Shown piece after piece: positions 1-9,140 of a stretch of DNA of 64,000 nucleotides. Below the pieces are notes generated by a model, which was given only the letters and a program-made list of their open reading frames with translations, had not been told where the DNA came from and made no database searches. The stretch is from NCBI RefSeq assembly GCF_023094165.1, contig NZ_JALMDK010000005.1, forward strand, positions 62,001 to 126,000, read 5' to 3'. Made by a program: the position numbers and the translations under genes. Source of the stretch: Crossiella sp. S99.2. Lineage in GTDB: Bacteria; Actinomycetota; Actinomycetes; Mycobacteriales; Pseudonocardiaceae. How positions within the stretch are numbered: the first letter of the stretch is position 1; the number at the start of each line of letters is the position of its first letter.

Positions 1-94
1 ATCCCCCTCCCCAGTGCCGGTCCTCCCACCGGCATCTGTTGAGGGTAGCGAACGGGTTGTGCGGCGCGCGGCGGCAAACCGCACAAACTCGCGA

Positions 95-1597
95 CTAGGA
101 CTTCGACGGCCCCTGGAAGCTGCTCAGATCCAGGCCACCCTCATTTTTCACAGTGTTGCCGTCCGGGGTGTTTTCCGCCGCCGGAGTGGTCCCCATGGAC
201 TGCATCAGGGTGCGCGCCAGACCCAGCCCGGTGCCGCCCAGGGTCATCGCCTTGGCCAGCAGGTCGGAGAGGCCGTCGGCGCCGTTGAGCACCACCATGT
301 GATCCACGTTGCCCAGCGCGCTCGCGCCCGCGGCCACGATCTCCGGCCACTTCTCCGCCAGCTGCTGCGCGATGACGGCCTCCTGGTTCTCCGCCAGCGC
401 GTTCGCCCGCGCCTTGATCGACTCGGCCTCGGCCAGGCCCTTGGCCCTGGCGGCCTCGGCCTCGGCCAGACCACGGGCCTTGGCCGAGGCGGCCTCGGCC
501 TCACCGGTGGCGCGGGTGGCGGCCGCACTGGCCTCACCGCGGGCCTTGGTGGCCTCGGCGTCGGCGATCGCGGCGGTCTTGACCCTGGTCGCGTCCGCGG
601 TGGCGCGCAGCTCGGTCTCCTTGGCCTCGGCCTGCGCGCGGGCGATCTGCGCGTCCCGCTCGGCGTCGGCGTGCGTCCTGGTCTCATACGCCTTGGCGTC
701 GGCGGGCTTGCGCACCTGGGACTGCAACCGCTGCTCGGCCAGGTCCGCTTCCAGCTGGGCGGCCCTGGTCTCCTGCACCACGACCTCCTGGCGTGCACTG
801 GCCTGGGCCAGCGGGCCGGACTGCTGCGCCTTGGCCGCGGCCTGGTCGATCTCGGCCTGGTAGGACGCCTGCTTGATCTTGCTGTCGCGCAGTGCGGCCG
901 CCTTGAGCGCGGCGGCGATCTGCTCGGCCTCGGCCGCCTCCTGGTCCCGCTGCGCCTCGGCGATCCGGGCCGAGGCGGCCACCGCCGCGGCATAGGGCTT
1001 GCCCAGGTTGAGGATGTAGCCGGACTCGTCCTCGATCTCCTGGATCTGCAGCGAGTCCACCACCAGGCCGAGCTTGCTCATCTCGATCGCCGAGGACTGC
1101 CGCACCTCACCGGTGAGCGCGTCCCGGTTGTGGATCATCTCCTCGATGGTCAGCCCGCCCACGATCGAGCGCAGGTGACCGGAGAACAGCTCGTGGATGG
1201 TGAGGTTCATGGTGTTCTGCTGGTCCAGGAACCGGCGGGCGGCGTTGGCGATGGAGACGAAGTCGTCGCCCACCTTGTAGATCACCACTGCGCGCACGGT
1301 CACCGGCAGGCCCTGCTTGGTCACGCAGTGGATCTGCAGGTTGGCCGCGTGGGTGTCCAGCGACAACCGCCGGGCCACCTGGAAACCGGGCAGCACCAGG
1401 GTGCCCTTGCCGGTCACGATCTTGAAGCCGAGGCTGTCCGCGGTGTCGGCGGTGTTCCCCTTGGCCCCGAAGCCGGAAATGATCATGGCCTCGTTCGGCT
1501 CCGCCACCCGCCACAGCAGTCGCAGCAGCAGGAACAGCAGGAGCAGTCCGACGATGCCCCCACCAACCGCGACCAGAATCGTCTGATTCATCGTCAT
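95..1597 (-). CDS. Flotillin-like SPFH-domain membrane protein
   Basis: About 500 residues. One N-terminal membrane segment (about residues 5-28, very Leu/Val/Gly rich) is followed by an SPFH/band-7 domain (about 30-200). A long Ala/Glu/Lys/Arg-rich coiled coil (about 200-430) and a short tail complete it. This is the flotillin/YuaG plan, a membrane-microdomain scaffold. The NfeD-like gene lies just upstream on the same strand, the usual NfeD-flotillin pair. The reading frame is open to a TTG at 1624, but the ATG at 1597 (or 1591) starts just before the membrane segment and is preferred. Family assignment is firm; its role in this organism is inferred. Confidence 0.9.
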   Translation of the reverse strand: MTMNQTILVAVGGGIVGLLLLFLLLRLLWRVAEPNEAMIISGFGAKGNTADTADSLGFKIVTGKGTLVLPGFQVARRLSLDTHAANLQIHCVTKQGLPVTVRAVVIYKVGDDFVSIANAARRFLDQQNTMNLTIHELFSGHLRSIVGGLTIEEMIHNRDALTGEVRQSSAIEMSKLGLVVDSLQIQEIEDESGYILNLGKPYAAAVAASARIAEAQRDQEAAEAEQIAAALKAAALRDSKIKQASYQAEIDQAAAKAQQSGPLAQASARQEVVVQETRAAQLEADLAEQRLQSQVRKPADAKAYETRTHADAERDAQIARAQAEAKETELRATADATRVKTAAIADAEATKARGEASAAATRATGEAEAASAKARGLAEAEAARAKGLAEAESIKARANALAENQEAVIAQQLAEKWPEIVAAGASALGNVDHMVVLNGADGLSDLLAKAMTLGGTGLGLARTLMQSMGTTPAAENTPDGNTVKNEGGLDLSSFQGPSKS

Positions 1598-1634
1598 ACC
1601 CGCTACGACACCGGCTGAGGGCAAAAGGTTCCGC

Positions 1635-1844
1635 TCAGAACGCGGGCAGTTCCCACGGCTCCACGTAGAGCATCCGCGGCGGCTCGAAATCGACCACCAG
1701 CACCCGGGTGTCCACCTCGATGGTGGCCGCCCGGTCAGCCGGTTTGGCGTAGTAGGCCTCGGATCCGCCGCGGATCTCCAGCATCACCTCGCCGATCAGG
1801 CCCGGCCCGATGCGGCCGGTGACCCGGCCGGTCCTGCCGATCAT
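1635..1844 (-). CDS. Small NfeD-like OB-fold protein
   Basis: 69 residues starting at the ATG at 1844. The body is a run of short beta strands ending with a Val/Leu-rich segment and an acidic aromatic tail, as in the C-terminal OB-fold of NfeD proteins; the membrane part of larger NfeDs is absent. It lies 37 bp ahead of the flotillin gene on the same strand, and NfeD-type proteins are known partners of flotillins. The frame stays open further upstream, but that extension is Arg/Pro-rich shadow sequence overlapping the kinase gene. Size and context support the call; sequence similarity alone is modest. Confidence 0.72.
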   Translation of the reverse strand: MIGRTGRVTGRIGPGLIGEVMLEIRGGSEAYYAKPADRAATIEVDTRVLVVDFEPPRMLYVEPWELPAF

Positions 1845-1866
1845 GCGTGACCTCTCCCCAGCCGGT

Positions 1867-3879
1867 CTACGGGAACGCGTTGACGGTGATCTTGGACCCG
1901 GGGCGCACCCTGGAGCCCGGCGGCGGCAGCTGGCCGAACACCCTGGCGTCCTCGCCACCGCCGAAGGCGTGCTGCACCTCGAAGCCCAGCCCGCGCTCGC
2001 CTGCCCACTGCCGGACCTCGCCGACGGTCTTGCCGATCAGGCCGGGCACGGTGATCGCGTTGGAGATGACCACCCCGACCCGGCTGCCCTTGGACACCCT
2101 GGCGCCCACCGCGGGATCGGCGGAGATCACCCGGCCCGCCTCGACATCGGCGGAGAAGTCCTGGCTCTTCTCGAACGGCTCCAGGCCCACCCGGCGCAGT
2201 TCGGCGAAGGCGGCGTCCTTGGTCATGCCGACCAGGTTGGGCACGTTCACCGGCGCCGCGCCCTTGGACAGCCCGATGGCCACCGCCGCGCCCATCTGCA
2301 CCGCGCTGCCGGGGGCCGGGTCGACCTTGAGCACCTTGCCCTCGGGCACCTCGGAGCTGAAGCCGTCCAGTCCGGGATCGCGGCGCGGGGCGAGCTGGGC
2401 GTCCCGGATGAGCACCTCGGCCTCGATCTGGCTGATGCCCGGTTTGATGTCGGGCACCACCGGGCGGCCGCGGGAGACCACCACCGAGACGTTCTCATCG
2501 CGCAGCACATCGGTCTTGCCTGCCGGATCGGTGCGGATCACCGTGCCGGCCACCACGTCGTTGTGGTGCTCGACCTTGACCACCGGCACCAGATCGGCCG
2601 CCTTGAGCGAGCTGATCGCGGATTCCTGGGTCTGCCCGGCCACATCGGGCACCTGGGTCCAGCGGCCCGAGCCGAGCCACCAGGACACCACGCCGATGGC
2701 CACCGCCAGCACCGCGACCACCGAGATCCACAGGGTGAAGCTGCGGCGGCTGCGCGCCCGTTCCCTGGCCCGCTGCTCGGCCAGGCCGGGCGCGGGCCGG
2801 GGCGGAGTGGGCGGCCCGGCCGCGGGGGCCGGGGCGAACTGGGGGAGTTCGGCCCGCGACATCGCCCTGGTGCCCTGCGGGCCGATCGGCGCGGGCGCGG
2901 GCGCGGCGGCCCTCGGCACGGCGCGCACGGTCGCCTCCGGGTCGTCCACCACCGGCTTCATCTGCTGGGTGACGGCCTCGTCGACCTCCTCGACCGGCAC
3001 CGGCACCGGCACGGTGGACAGGCCGAGCTGCTCCCGGAGCTGCTGCACGGCCAGCAGGAACGCGGCCGCGTCCACCGGGCGCTGGGCCGGATCGCGGCGG
3101 GTGGCCCGCAGCACCAACTCGTCCAGCGCGGGCGGCAGGCCCGGCTTGGCCAGGCCGGGCGCCGGGACATCGCTGTTGACGTGCCGGTAGGCCACCGAGA
3201 TCGCGGTGTCGCCGGTGTAGGGCTGGGCGCCGGTGAGCATCTCGTAGAGCACGATCCCGGCCGCGTAGACATCGCTGCGGGCATCGGCCGCGCCGGTGGC
3301 CACCTGCTCGGGGGAGAGGTAGGCGACCGTGCCCAGGATCATGCTGTCGCTGGTGGTGCCGGCCCCGGCGATCGCCCGGACCAGGCCGAAGTCGGCGACC
3401 TTGACCGCGCCGCCCTTGCCGATGAGCACGTTCTCCGGCTTGATGTCGCGGTGCACCAGCCCGGAGCGGTGCGCCGCGGCCAGCGCGGAGAGCACCGGCT
3501 CGATCACGCTGAGCGCCAGCGGCACCGGCAGTGAGCCGCCCTCCTTGCGCAGCAGATCGCGCAGGGTGCCGCCCTGGAGCAGCTCCATCACGATGAAGGC
3601 CAGATCACCCTCTGGCGTCGGGTCGATGCCCTGGTCGTACACGCCGACCACGCACGGGTGATGCAACCGGGCCGCGCTGCGGGCCTCGCGTTCCAGCCGG
3701 TCCAGGAAGCTCCGGTCACCGGAGAGCCGCTGGTCCATGACCTTGATGGCCACCGGACGGTCCAGTCTGGTGTCGAGCCCGCGGTACACGGTGGACATGC
3801 CACCGTGCGCGATCAATCCCTCGACCCGGTATCGGCGCTCCAACACCGTGCCGGTCAGTACTGAACCCCGCGTCTGCAC
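1867..3879 (-). CDS. Ser/Thr protein kinase with four PASTA domains (pknL locus)
   Basis: About 670 residues. The N-terminal Hanks kinase domain has a Gly-rich loop, the catalytic lysine in AIKVMD, the HRDIKPEN loop, DFG and SPEQ. A Pro/Ala-rich linker, a single membrane segment (WISVVAVLAVAIGVVSWW) and four PASTA repeats outside the membrane follow. PASTA modules of PknB-type kinases bind muropeptides or lipid II. It faces a gene for an Rv2175c-type DNA-binding protein, as pknL does in M. tuberculosis, but PknL itself lacks PASTA repeats. A GTG at 3879 is chosen because the sequence TACGAT sits 7 nt before it, consistent with a leaderless start; the frame is open to a GTG at 3924. Confidence 0.9.
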   Translation of the reverse strand: MQTRGSVLTGTVLERRYRVEGLIAHGGMSTVYRGLDTRLDRPVAIKVMDQRLSGDRSFLDRLEREARSAARLHHPCVVGVYDQGIDPTPEGDLAFIVMELLQGGTLRDLLRKEGGSLPVPLALSVIEPVLSALAAAHRSGLVHRDIKPENVLIGKGGAVKVADFGLVRAIAGAGTTSDSMILGTVAYLSPEQVATGAADARSDVYAAGIVLYEMLTGAQPYTGDTAISVAYRHVNSDVPAPGLAKPGLPPALDELVLRATRRDPAQRPVDAAAFLLAVQQLREQLGLSTVPVPVPVEEVDEAVTQQMKPVVDDPEATVRAVPRAAAPAPAPIGPQGTRAMSRAELPQFAPAPAAGPPTPPRPAPGLAEQRARERARSRRSFTLWISVVAVLAVAIGVVSWWLGSGRWTQVPDVAGQTQESAISSLKAADLVPVVKVEHHNDVVAGTVIRTDPAGKTDVLRDENVSVVVSRGRPVVPDIKPGISQIEAEVLIRDAQLAPRRDPGLDGFSSEVPEGKVLKVDPAPGSAVQMGAAVAIGLSKGAAPVNVPNLVGMTKDAAFAELRRVGLEPFEKSQDFSADVEAGRVISADPAVGARVSKGSRVGVVISNAITVPGLIGKTVGEVRQWAGERGLGFEVQHAFGGGEDARVFGQLPPPGSRVRPGSKITVNAFP

Positions 3880-3953
3880 AACCCGATCGTACGGAGCGGG
3901 GTCAATCCGTGGTTCAGCGCACACCCACTCGGAATGTGGCAGGCTGATGAGCT

Positions 3954-4319
3954 GTGAGTACGATCCCTGCCGCCGATGACGTGCTGAAGCGCGAGGTGGA
4001 GGTCCTGCCGCTGCCCACGGTCGCGGAGAGCCTCGGCCTGCCGATCACCCGGGTGCACCAGATGCTGCGTGACGGCCAGCTGCTGGCCCTGCGCCGCGAT
4101 CGGGTGCTCGTGGTGCCCGCGGAGTTCATTGATGACACCGGTGTGGTCAAGCACCTATCCGGGGTGATCACCGTGCTCAAGGACGGTGGTTACACCGTGG
4201 AGGACATCCTGCGCTGGCTGTTCACCGAGGACGACTCGTTGCCGGGCACCCCGGTCGGCGCGTTGCGTTCGGACCGCTCCCGCGAGGTGAAGCGCCGGGC
4301 ACAGGCAATGGCTTTCTGA
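3954..4319 (+). CDS. Rv2175c-family HTH DNA-binding protein
   Basis: 121 residues with a GTG start. The first half is a helix-turn-helix of the excisionase/MerR type (VAESLGLPITRVHQMLRDGQ). A C-terminal helical part with a DILRWLFTED segment and a basic end follows. This matches Rv2175c of M. tuberculosis, a DNA-binding protein phosphorylated by the neighbouring kinase PknL with loss of DNA binding. The divergent kinase gene 74 bp away supports the same kinase-substrate pairing here. Target genes are unknown. A strong terminator follows. Confidence 0.88.
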   Translation: MSTIPAADDVLKREVEVLPLPTVAESLGLPITRVHQMLRDGQLLALRRDRVLVVPAEFIDDTGVVKHLSGVITVLKDGGYTVEDILRWLFTEDDSLPGTPVGALRSDRSREVKRRAQAMAF

Positions 4320-4338
4320 GAAGTTCTTCCAGTCGGTC

Positions 4339-4370
4339 GGACTGTGGCGGCCACCCGCCACAGTCCTTTT
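4339..4370 (+). terminator. Intrinsic terminator after the Rv2175c homologue
   Basis: A perfect 12-bp stem (4339-4350 with 4355-4366), loop CCAC, followed by TTTTCT. It sits 19 bp after the rightward gene and against the stop codon of the convergent mptA gene. Confidence 0.85.
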
Positions 4371-4371
4371 C

Positions 4372-6027
4372 TCATGCCCGCGAACGCAGTTTCAGCGGGT
4401 CCGGCCGCACTATCGAGAGCGCGGCCAGCGCCGACACGCCGAACGCGCCCGCCAGATAGCCCCAGTCGTAAAGCGCGGAGTCACCGGTCGGGTAGGTGAC
4501 CAGCAGCAGCCACACCGAGGCGGCCACCGCGGCCACCACCGCCCGCCCGGACCAGACGAACCCGGCGGCCAGCACCAGCGCCCAGCTGAAGTACCAGGGG
4601 AACGTGGTCGGGGACAGCAGCGCCGCGGCCAGCAGCACCAGCGTGGCCCGGTGCACCGCGCTCACCCCGCCCGCCCTGGCCAGCCACCACTGCCGCAGGC
4701 CGAAGGCGAAGAGCAGGATCCAGCCGGTGGTGCGGGCCACGCCCAGGAACCAGCCGCCGTCCACCGTGAAGAACACGCTGACCAGGCCGTGCACCAGCTG
4801 ACCGGCCGCGGTCGGCAGCGACAGCCAGTTGATCACCGCGGAGGAGTTGCTCAGCGAGCTGAGCCAGCCAAGGCCGACCCCGGCGAACAGGGTGCTCAGC
4901 GCGAAGGTCGCGGTGAACACGGCCAGTCCGGCGGCCACCGCGCGGCCCAGCCGCACCCGCGGCGAGCCGTCCATCCGCGCCGCCCACATCCACACCAGGA
5001 ACGGCAGCGCGAACACCGCGCTGGCCTTGACCGCCACCGCGAGCGTGACCAGGGCGATGCCCAGCACGAACCGGCGGTCCAGGGCGAAGACCACGCCCGC
5101 GGCGAGCAGGCCGACCATCAGCAGGTCGTTGTGCGCGCCGCCGACCAGGTGCACCAGGATCAGCGGGTTGGCAGCGGCCAGCCACAGCGCCAGCGGCGCC
5201 TTGCCGCCCAGCCGCACGGCCAGCTTGGGCAGCGCCCAGCACAGCAGCACCAGGCCGCCGGTGAGCGCCAGCCGCATCAGCACCACACCGAGGATCATGC
5301 TGTCGCCGGTGAGCGCGACCACGCCCTTGGCGACGAGGATGAACAGCGGGCCGTAGGGCGCCGGGCTGTTCTGCCACAGCCAGCTCACGTTCTCCAGCAG
5401 CGGCCCGGTGGCCAGCTGGATCGGCCCGGCCACGTACGGGTCGTAGCCCTGCCAGGCCAGCGCGCCCTGGGCCAGGTAGCTGTAGATGTCCCGGCTGAAC
5501 AACGGCGGCGCGACCAGCAGCGGCAGCGTCCACACGCCGACGGCCAGCAGCACCCCGCGGGCGGAGGCCCGGCCTGCCCAGGCATCGCGGCCCAGCCGCA
5601 CCCAGGCCAGCACCATCAGCGCCAGGCCGGCGTAGAGGGTCAGCGTGGCCAGGTCCTTGCCGTGGCCGTAGCGCAGCCAGCTGAAACCGGTGTCGGCCAG
5701 CAGGGGGTCGCGCACCAGCACGCCGCCGGCGCCGATACCGCCGAGGGTGATCAACGCGGCGCCGAGCCCGCCCAGCAGCACCGTGCGCACGGACACCGGG
5801 CGCGGTCGCGGCGCGGGGTCCGGTTCGGGCTGGGGCGCGGGTTTCGGCTCGGGCTCGGGCGCGGTCACGGCCGGGCGCGCGGGCGTCTCCGGCCGGAGCA
5901 TCGGCTGGGTCGCCATGTCCGTCTTGCCCACCGTCAGCGGCGCCGAGAGCACCTGGGCGATCTCATGCGAAAACCGCACCGGTTCACCACCGGCGCTCGA
6001 ACGAGGAAGCGAGGGAATGGAGGTCAT
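4372..6027 (-). CDS. mptA: Polyprenyl-phosphomannose-dependent alpha-(1->6) mannosyltransferase
   Basis: 551 residues. A Pro/Glu/Ala-rich cytoplasmic N-terminus (to about residue 80) precedes ten or more membrane segments, with the luminal-loop pattern of GT-C mannosyltransferases. It occupies the position of Rv2174 (mptA), between the Rv2175c and idsA2 homologues; MptA elongates the mannan core of lipomannan and lipoarabinomannan. The ATG at 6027 is chosen because a perfect GGAGGT lies 4 nt upstream; an in-frame ATG at 6039 would put that site inside the gene. MptB-type paralogues are similar, so the A/B choice rests on gene order. Confidence 0.85.
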   Translation of the reverse strand: MTSIPSLPRSSAGGEPVRFSHEIAQVLSAPLTVGKTDMATQPMLRPETPARPAVTAPEPEPKPAPQPEPDPAPRPRPVSVRTVLLGGLGAALITLGGIGAGGVLVRDPLLADTGFSWLRYGHGKDLATLTLYAGLALMVLAWVRLGRDAWAGRASARGVLLAVGVWTLPLLVAPPLFSRDIYSYLAQGALAWQGYDPYVAGPIQLATGPLLENVSWLWQNSPAPYGPLFILVAKGVVALTGDSMILGVVLMRLALTGGLVLLCWALPKLAVRLGGKAPLALWLAAANPLILVHLVGGAHNDLLMVGLLAAGVVFALDRRFVLGIALVTLAVAVKASAVFALPFLVWMWAARMDGSPRVRLGRAVAAGLAVFTATFALSTLFAGVGLGWLSSLSNSSAVINWLSLPTAAGQLVHGLVSVFFTVDGGWFLGVARTTGWILLFAFGLRQWWLARAGGVSAVHRATLVLLAAALLSPTTFPWYFSWALVLAAGFVWSGRAVVAAVAASVWLLLVTYPTGDSALYDWGYLAGAFGVSALAALSIVRPDPLKLRSRA

Positions 6028-6192
6028 CGCGACCTCCATGGTCCCACAACGGCTTCGGTGCCCGGCACGGGATCGGCGCCGAGGAGACGCACGTCATCAA
6101 TCCCCGGCGCGCCGCTCCATTCAGGGGTCAGTCGGAAGGGGGAATTCCGGCGATCCTGTTTCCGTGCCGTGTCAGCCGGGTGACGGCAATGC

Positions 6193-7302
6193 TCAGTGAT
6201 CGCGCCGGGTGGCCTCGATCGCGAGTTCGGCGAGCTTGTCGCGGGCCAGTTCCTCGGCCATCGGGGCGGTGGCCAGTGCGGCCAGCGCGGCCTCGGTGTG
6301 CCCGGTGATCCGCTGCTCCACCGCGTCCACCGCGCCCAGCTCGTGCAGCAGCTCCCTGGTGCGGTCCACCCCGGCCTCGTCCAGCGCCGGGTTGCCGATC
6401 GCCTCCTGCAACGCGGTCAGCGCGGCCCGGTCGCCCCGCTCCTCGGCGCGCTGCAGACCGAGGGTGACCAGCAGGGTGCGCTTGCCCTCACGCAGGTCGT
6501 CGCCGGCGGGTTTGCCGGTGACCTTGGGGTCGCCGAAGACGCCGAGCAGGTCGTCCCGCAGCTGGAAGCCGATGCCCAGGTCGGTGCCGAAGACCCGCAG
6601 CGCGGCGATCAGCTCCGCCGGCCCGCCGGCCAGCGCCGCGCCCAGGTGCAGCGGCCGCTCCACGGTGTAGGCCGCGGTCTTGTACCGGTTGATCCGCATC
6701 GCGGTCTCCGGCTCGTTGGCCGCGCGGGCCTGGGCCAGCACGTCCAGGTACTGCCCGACCAGCACCTCGGTGCGCATGGCCCGCCACACCGGACGGGCCC
6801 TGGCCAGCGCGGACTGGTCCAGCGCGGCGTCGTAGAGCAGGTCGTCGGCCCAGGCCAGGGCCAGGTCGCCGAGCAGGATCGCGGCGGAGAGCCCGAAGGC
6901 GTCCGGGGTGCCCGCCCAGCCCGCCGCGTGGTGCTGCATGGCGAAGCGCACGTGCAGGGTCGGCTGCCCGCGCCGCCGGTCCGAGGAGTCCATCAGGTCG
7001 TCGTGCACCAGCGCGCAGGCCTGGATCAGTTCCAGCGAACTCACCGCGCGCAACACCTCGGGCGCGTCCGGTGACTCCGGCCGCCCGCCACCGGCCCGCC
7101 AGCCCCACCAGGCGAAGGTCGGCCGGATCCGCTTGCCGCCGTCGAGGATGAACCGGGTCAGCGAGTCCATGGCCGCGGCCACCGTCTCGTCGATCGCGTC
7201 GATCTCGGCCCGCCGCTGTTCCAGGAACTCCTGGAGCGCGTGGTGCACGTGCGTGGTCAGGTCCAGATCGACCGGATGAAGCATGAGCTGCGGTGGGGGC
7301 AC
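6193..7302 (-). CDS. Polyprenyl diphosphate synthase (IdsA2-type)
   Basis: 369 residues, an all-helical trans-prenyltransferase. The first Asp-rich motif is HDDLMDSSDRRRG and the second is DDLLGVFGDPKVTGK, with the allylic-substrate region GGKRIRP near residue 57. Such enzymes condense isopentenyl diphosphate with allylic diphosphates to give geranyl-, farnesyl- or geranylgeranyl-PP. The gene follows mptA as idsA2 (Rv2173) does in mycobacteria, which would supply lipid carrier precursors for cell-envelope glycosyltransferases. Chain length cannot be read from sequence alone. The start is GTG at 7302; an in-frame ATG at 7284 is an alternative. Confidence 0.88.
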   Translation of the reverse strand: MPPPQLMLHPVDLDLTTHVHHALQEFLEQRRAEIDAIDETVAAAMDSLTRFILDGGKRIRPTFAWWGWRAGGGRPESPDAPEVLRAVSSLELIQACALVHDDLMDSSDRRRGQPTLHVRFAMQHHAAGWAGTPDAFGLSAAILLGDLALAWADDLLYDAALDQSALARARPVWRAMRTEVLVGQYLDVLAQARAANEPETAMRINRYKTAAYTVERPLHLGAALAGGPAELIAALRVFGTDLGIGFQLRDDLLGVFGDPKVTGKPAGDDLREGKRTLLVTLGLQRAEERGDRAALTALQEAIGNPALDEAGVDRTRELLHELGAVDAVEQRITGHTEAALAALATAPMAEELARDKLAELAIEATRRDH

Positions 7303-7463
7303 CCTTTAATCCTGCGTGTTCCTCAGCCACGGCGCATGCCCGGGTGGTGAAACTCCCATTTCGCGCACCTGGTATCGGGCCGATCGGGTGGCTGCCCGCG
7401 AACTGCCATCCACTTGTTGGAACAACCGATCTGCCCCGGGTGCCCGGCCAGTAACCTTGGCGT

Positions 7464-8357
7464 ATGACGTCGGTGGTGGATCGGCTGTGCTCGGCACGGC
7501 CCTCGTTCTCGGTGGAGTTCTTCCCGCCGGGGGATGAGAACGCGGAACGACAGCTGTGGCGCTCGATCCGTGATCTGGAACCCCTGGAACCCAGCTTCGT
7601 CTCGGTCACCTACGGCGCGGGCGGCACCAAGCGGGACCGCACCATCCGGATCACCGGCCGCATCGCCGCCGAGACCACGCTGACCCCGGTGGCGCACCTG
7701 ACCGCGGTCAACCACTCCATCGCCGAACTGCGCAACATCATCGGCTGGTACGCCTCGGCCGGGGTCACCAACGTGCTCGCGCTGCGTGGTGACCCGCCCG
7801 GCGACCCGCACGGCGAGTGGATCCCGCACCCCGAGGGCATCGCCTACGCCGAGGACCTGGTCCGCCTGGTGCGCGGGCTCGGCGACTTCTGCGTCAGCGT
7901 GGCCTGCTTCCCCAACGGCCACCCGCGCTCGGCCAGCCTGGACGCCGACGCGGACTTCCTGGTGCGCAAGTTCGAGGCGGGCGCGCAGTACGCGGTGTCC
8001 CAGACGGTGTTCCGGGTCGAGGAGTTCCTGCGGCTGCGCGACCGGGTGGCCGCACGCGGCATCGACGTGAGCAAGGTCCCGCTGCTGCCCGGCCTGATGC
8101 CGATCACCTCGGTCAAGGGCGTGCGCCGGATGGCCGAGCTGTCCGGCGACCCGATCCCGGCCGAGGTGCTGTCCCGGATCGACCCGATCGCCGAGGACCC
8201 GGCCGCGGTGCGCGAGGAGGGCGTGCGGATCGCGACCGAGCTGTCCCAGCGGCTGCTCGCCGAGGGCGTGCTGAACCTGCACTACTACACGCTGAACAAG
8301 TCCACCGCGACGCGTGAGGTGCTGGAGAACCTGGGATTGGTACCCGCCAGAGCGTGA
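7464..8357 (+). CDS. metF: Methylenetetrahydrofolate reductase family protein
   Basis: 297 residues, a TIM-barrel flavoprotein of the MetF family. The N-terminal substrate strand SVEFFPPGDE, the VTYGAGGTKR segment, ALRGDPPG and the PGLMPITS region are all present. MetF reduces 5,10-methylene-THF to 5-methyl-THF for methionine synthesis. The gene occupies the position of Rv2172c, annotated as a divergent MTHFR in M. tuberculosis. It is divergent from the prenyl synthase and ends just before a terminator-like hairpin. Confidence 0.9.
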   Translation: MTSVVDRLCSARPSFSVEFFPPGDENAERQLWRSIRDLEPLEPSFVSVTYGAGGTKRDRTIRITGRIAAETTLTPVAHLTAVNHSIAELRNIIGWYASAGVTNVLALRGDPPGDPHGEWIPHPEGIAYAEDLVRLVRGLGDFCVSVACFPNGHPRSASLDADADFLVRKFEAGAQYAVSQTVFRVEEFLRLRDRVAARGIDVSKVPLLPGLMPITSVKGVRRMAELSGDPIPAEVLSRIDPIAEDPAAVREEGVRIATELSQRLLAEGVLNLHYYTLNKSTATREVLENLGLVPARA

Positions 8358-8360
8358 ATG

Positions 8361-8396
8361 GTCGGCCCTATGGTCCGCACGGACCGTAGGGCCGAC
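8361..8396 (+). terminator. Hairpin after metF
   Basis: 16-bp arms (8361-8376 with 8381-8396, one G-T wobble) around a GCAC loop, starting 3 bp after the metF stop codon. There is no T-run, so termination is inferred from stability and position. Confidence 0.6.
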
Positions 8397-8519
8397 TGGT
8401 CCACTCAGGTGCAGCCGTTCGTCGCATCCGGTCTCCTTGTGATGAACGGATACGGTGAATGCCGTTGCGCCACATGACTTTCGCTAAGGTCAACACACCC
8501 GGCGAAAGGTGGTGCCCCG

Positions 8520-8756
8520 TTGTCGATCCACCACCTGACCGCGCCGCCGACCGCACCGGACATCCAGCCGTTGTTGTCAGACCAGGCGCAGTTGACCATC
8601 GTGCTGGTGGTCTGGGTCGCGGTGGCGGTGATCCTGGCGGTGGTGGTGGCGCGCTCCTGCTGGCGGCGCAAGCGGGCGGACCGGCGCTCACGGGCCGATG
8701 ACGCGGGCCCGTTCATCCGGTTGATGCCACCGGAACCGGACACCAAGGCCAGCTGA
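8520..8756 (+). CDS. Small single-pass membrane protein, function unknown
   Basis: 78 residues with a TTG start and a GAAAGG-type ribosome site about 12 nt upstream. A short polar N-terminus precedes one strong membrane segment (about residues 25-46), then a cluster of Arg/Lys (positive-inside) and a Pro-rich acidic tail. No family recognised. It lies alone between metF and the convergent ridA gene. Confidence 0.6.
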   Translation: MSIHHLTAPPTAPDIQPLLSDQAQLTIVLVVWVAVAVILAVVVARSCWRRKRADRRSRADDAGPFIRLMPPEPDTKAS

Positions 8757-9140
8757 TCAGCTCAGCCGGGCGTCCACCTCGATCTCGATCCGCGCCCGTG
8801 GGTCCAGCAATCCGCCCACCAGCATGGTGGCGGCCGGCCGGGCCTGGCCAAAAGCCTTGCGCAGCAACGGCCAGCACGGCTCGAAGTCGGCGCGGTCGGG
8901 CAGCAGGTAGCGGACCCGGACCACCTGCTCGAAGGTGCAGCCCGCCTCGCCCAGCGCGTGCTCGATGTTGCGCAGGCACTGCTCGGCCTGGTCGAGGACG
9001 CCCTCGGCGATGGTCATGGTCGAGTAGTCGAAGCCGGTGGTGCCGGAGACGTAGACGTGGTCGCCGACCACGACGGCCCGCGAATAGCCGACCTGCGCCT
9101 CGAATGTGGACCCGCTGGAGATGATCCGTCGTTCGCTCAT
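8757..9140 (-). CDS. RidA (YjgF/UK114) family protein
   Basis: 127 residues, the standard size of the family. Segments such as VYVSGTTGFD, the Cys-containing helix CLRNIEHALGEAG and C-terminal RIEIEVDARL match RidA-fold proteins. RidA hydrolyses reactive enamine/imine intermediates from PLP enzymes; many paralogues have other roles, so the substrate is unknown. Its stop adjoins that of the convergent small membrane protein. Confidence 0.88.
   Translation of the reverse strand: MSERRIISSGSTFEAQVGYSRAVVVGDHVYVSGTTGFDYSTMTIAEGVLDQAEQCLRNIEHALGEAGCTFEQVVRVRYLLPDRADFEPCWPLLRKAFGQARPAATMLVGGLLDPRARIEIEVDARLS

Noticed and set aside
14-1618. Long plus-strand frame opposite the flotillin gene
   Set aside because: A Gly/Leu/Arg-rich shadow in GC-rich DNA. 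The opposite strand encodes a recognisable protein.
4651-6183. Long plus-strand frame opposite mptA
   Set aside because: His/Gln/Arg-rich shadow with no domain. The mptA strand has clear membrane segments and a ribosome site.
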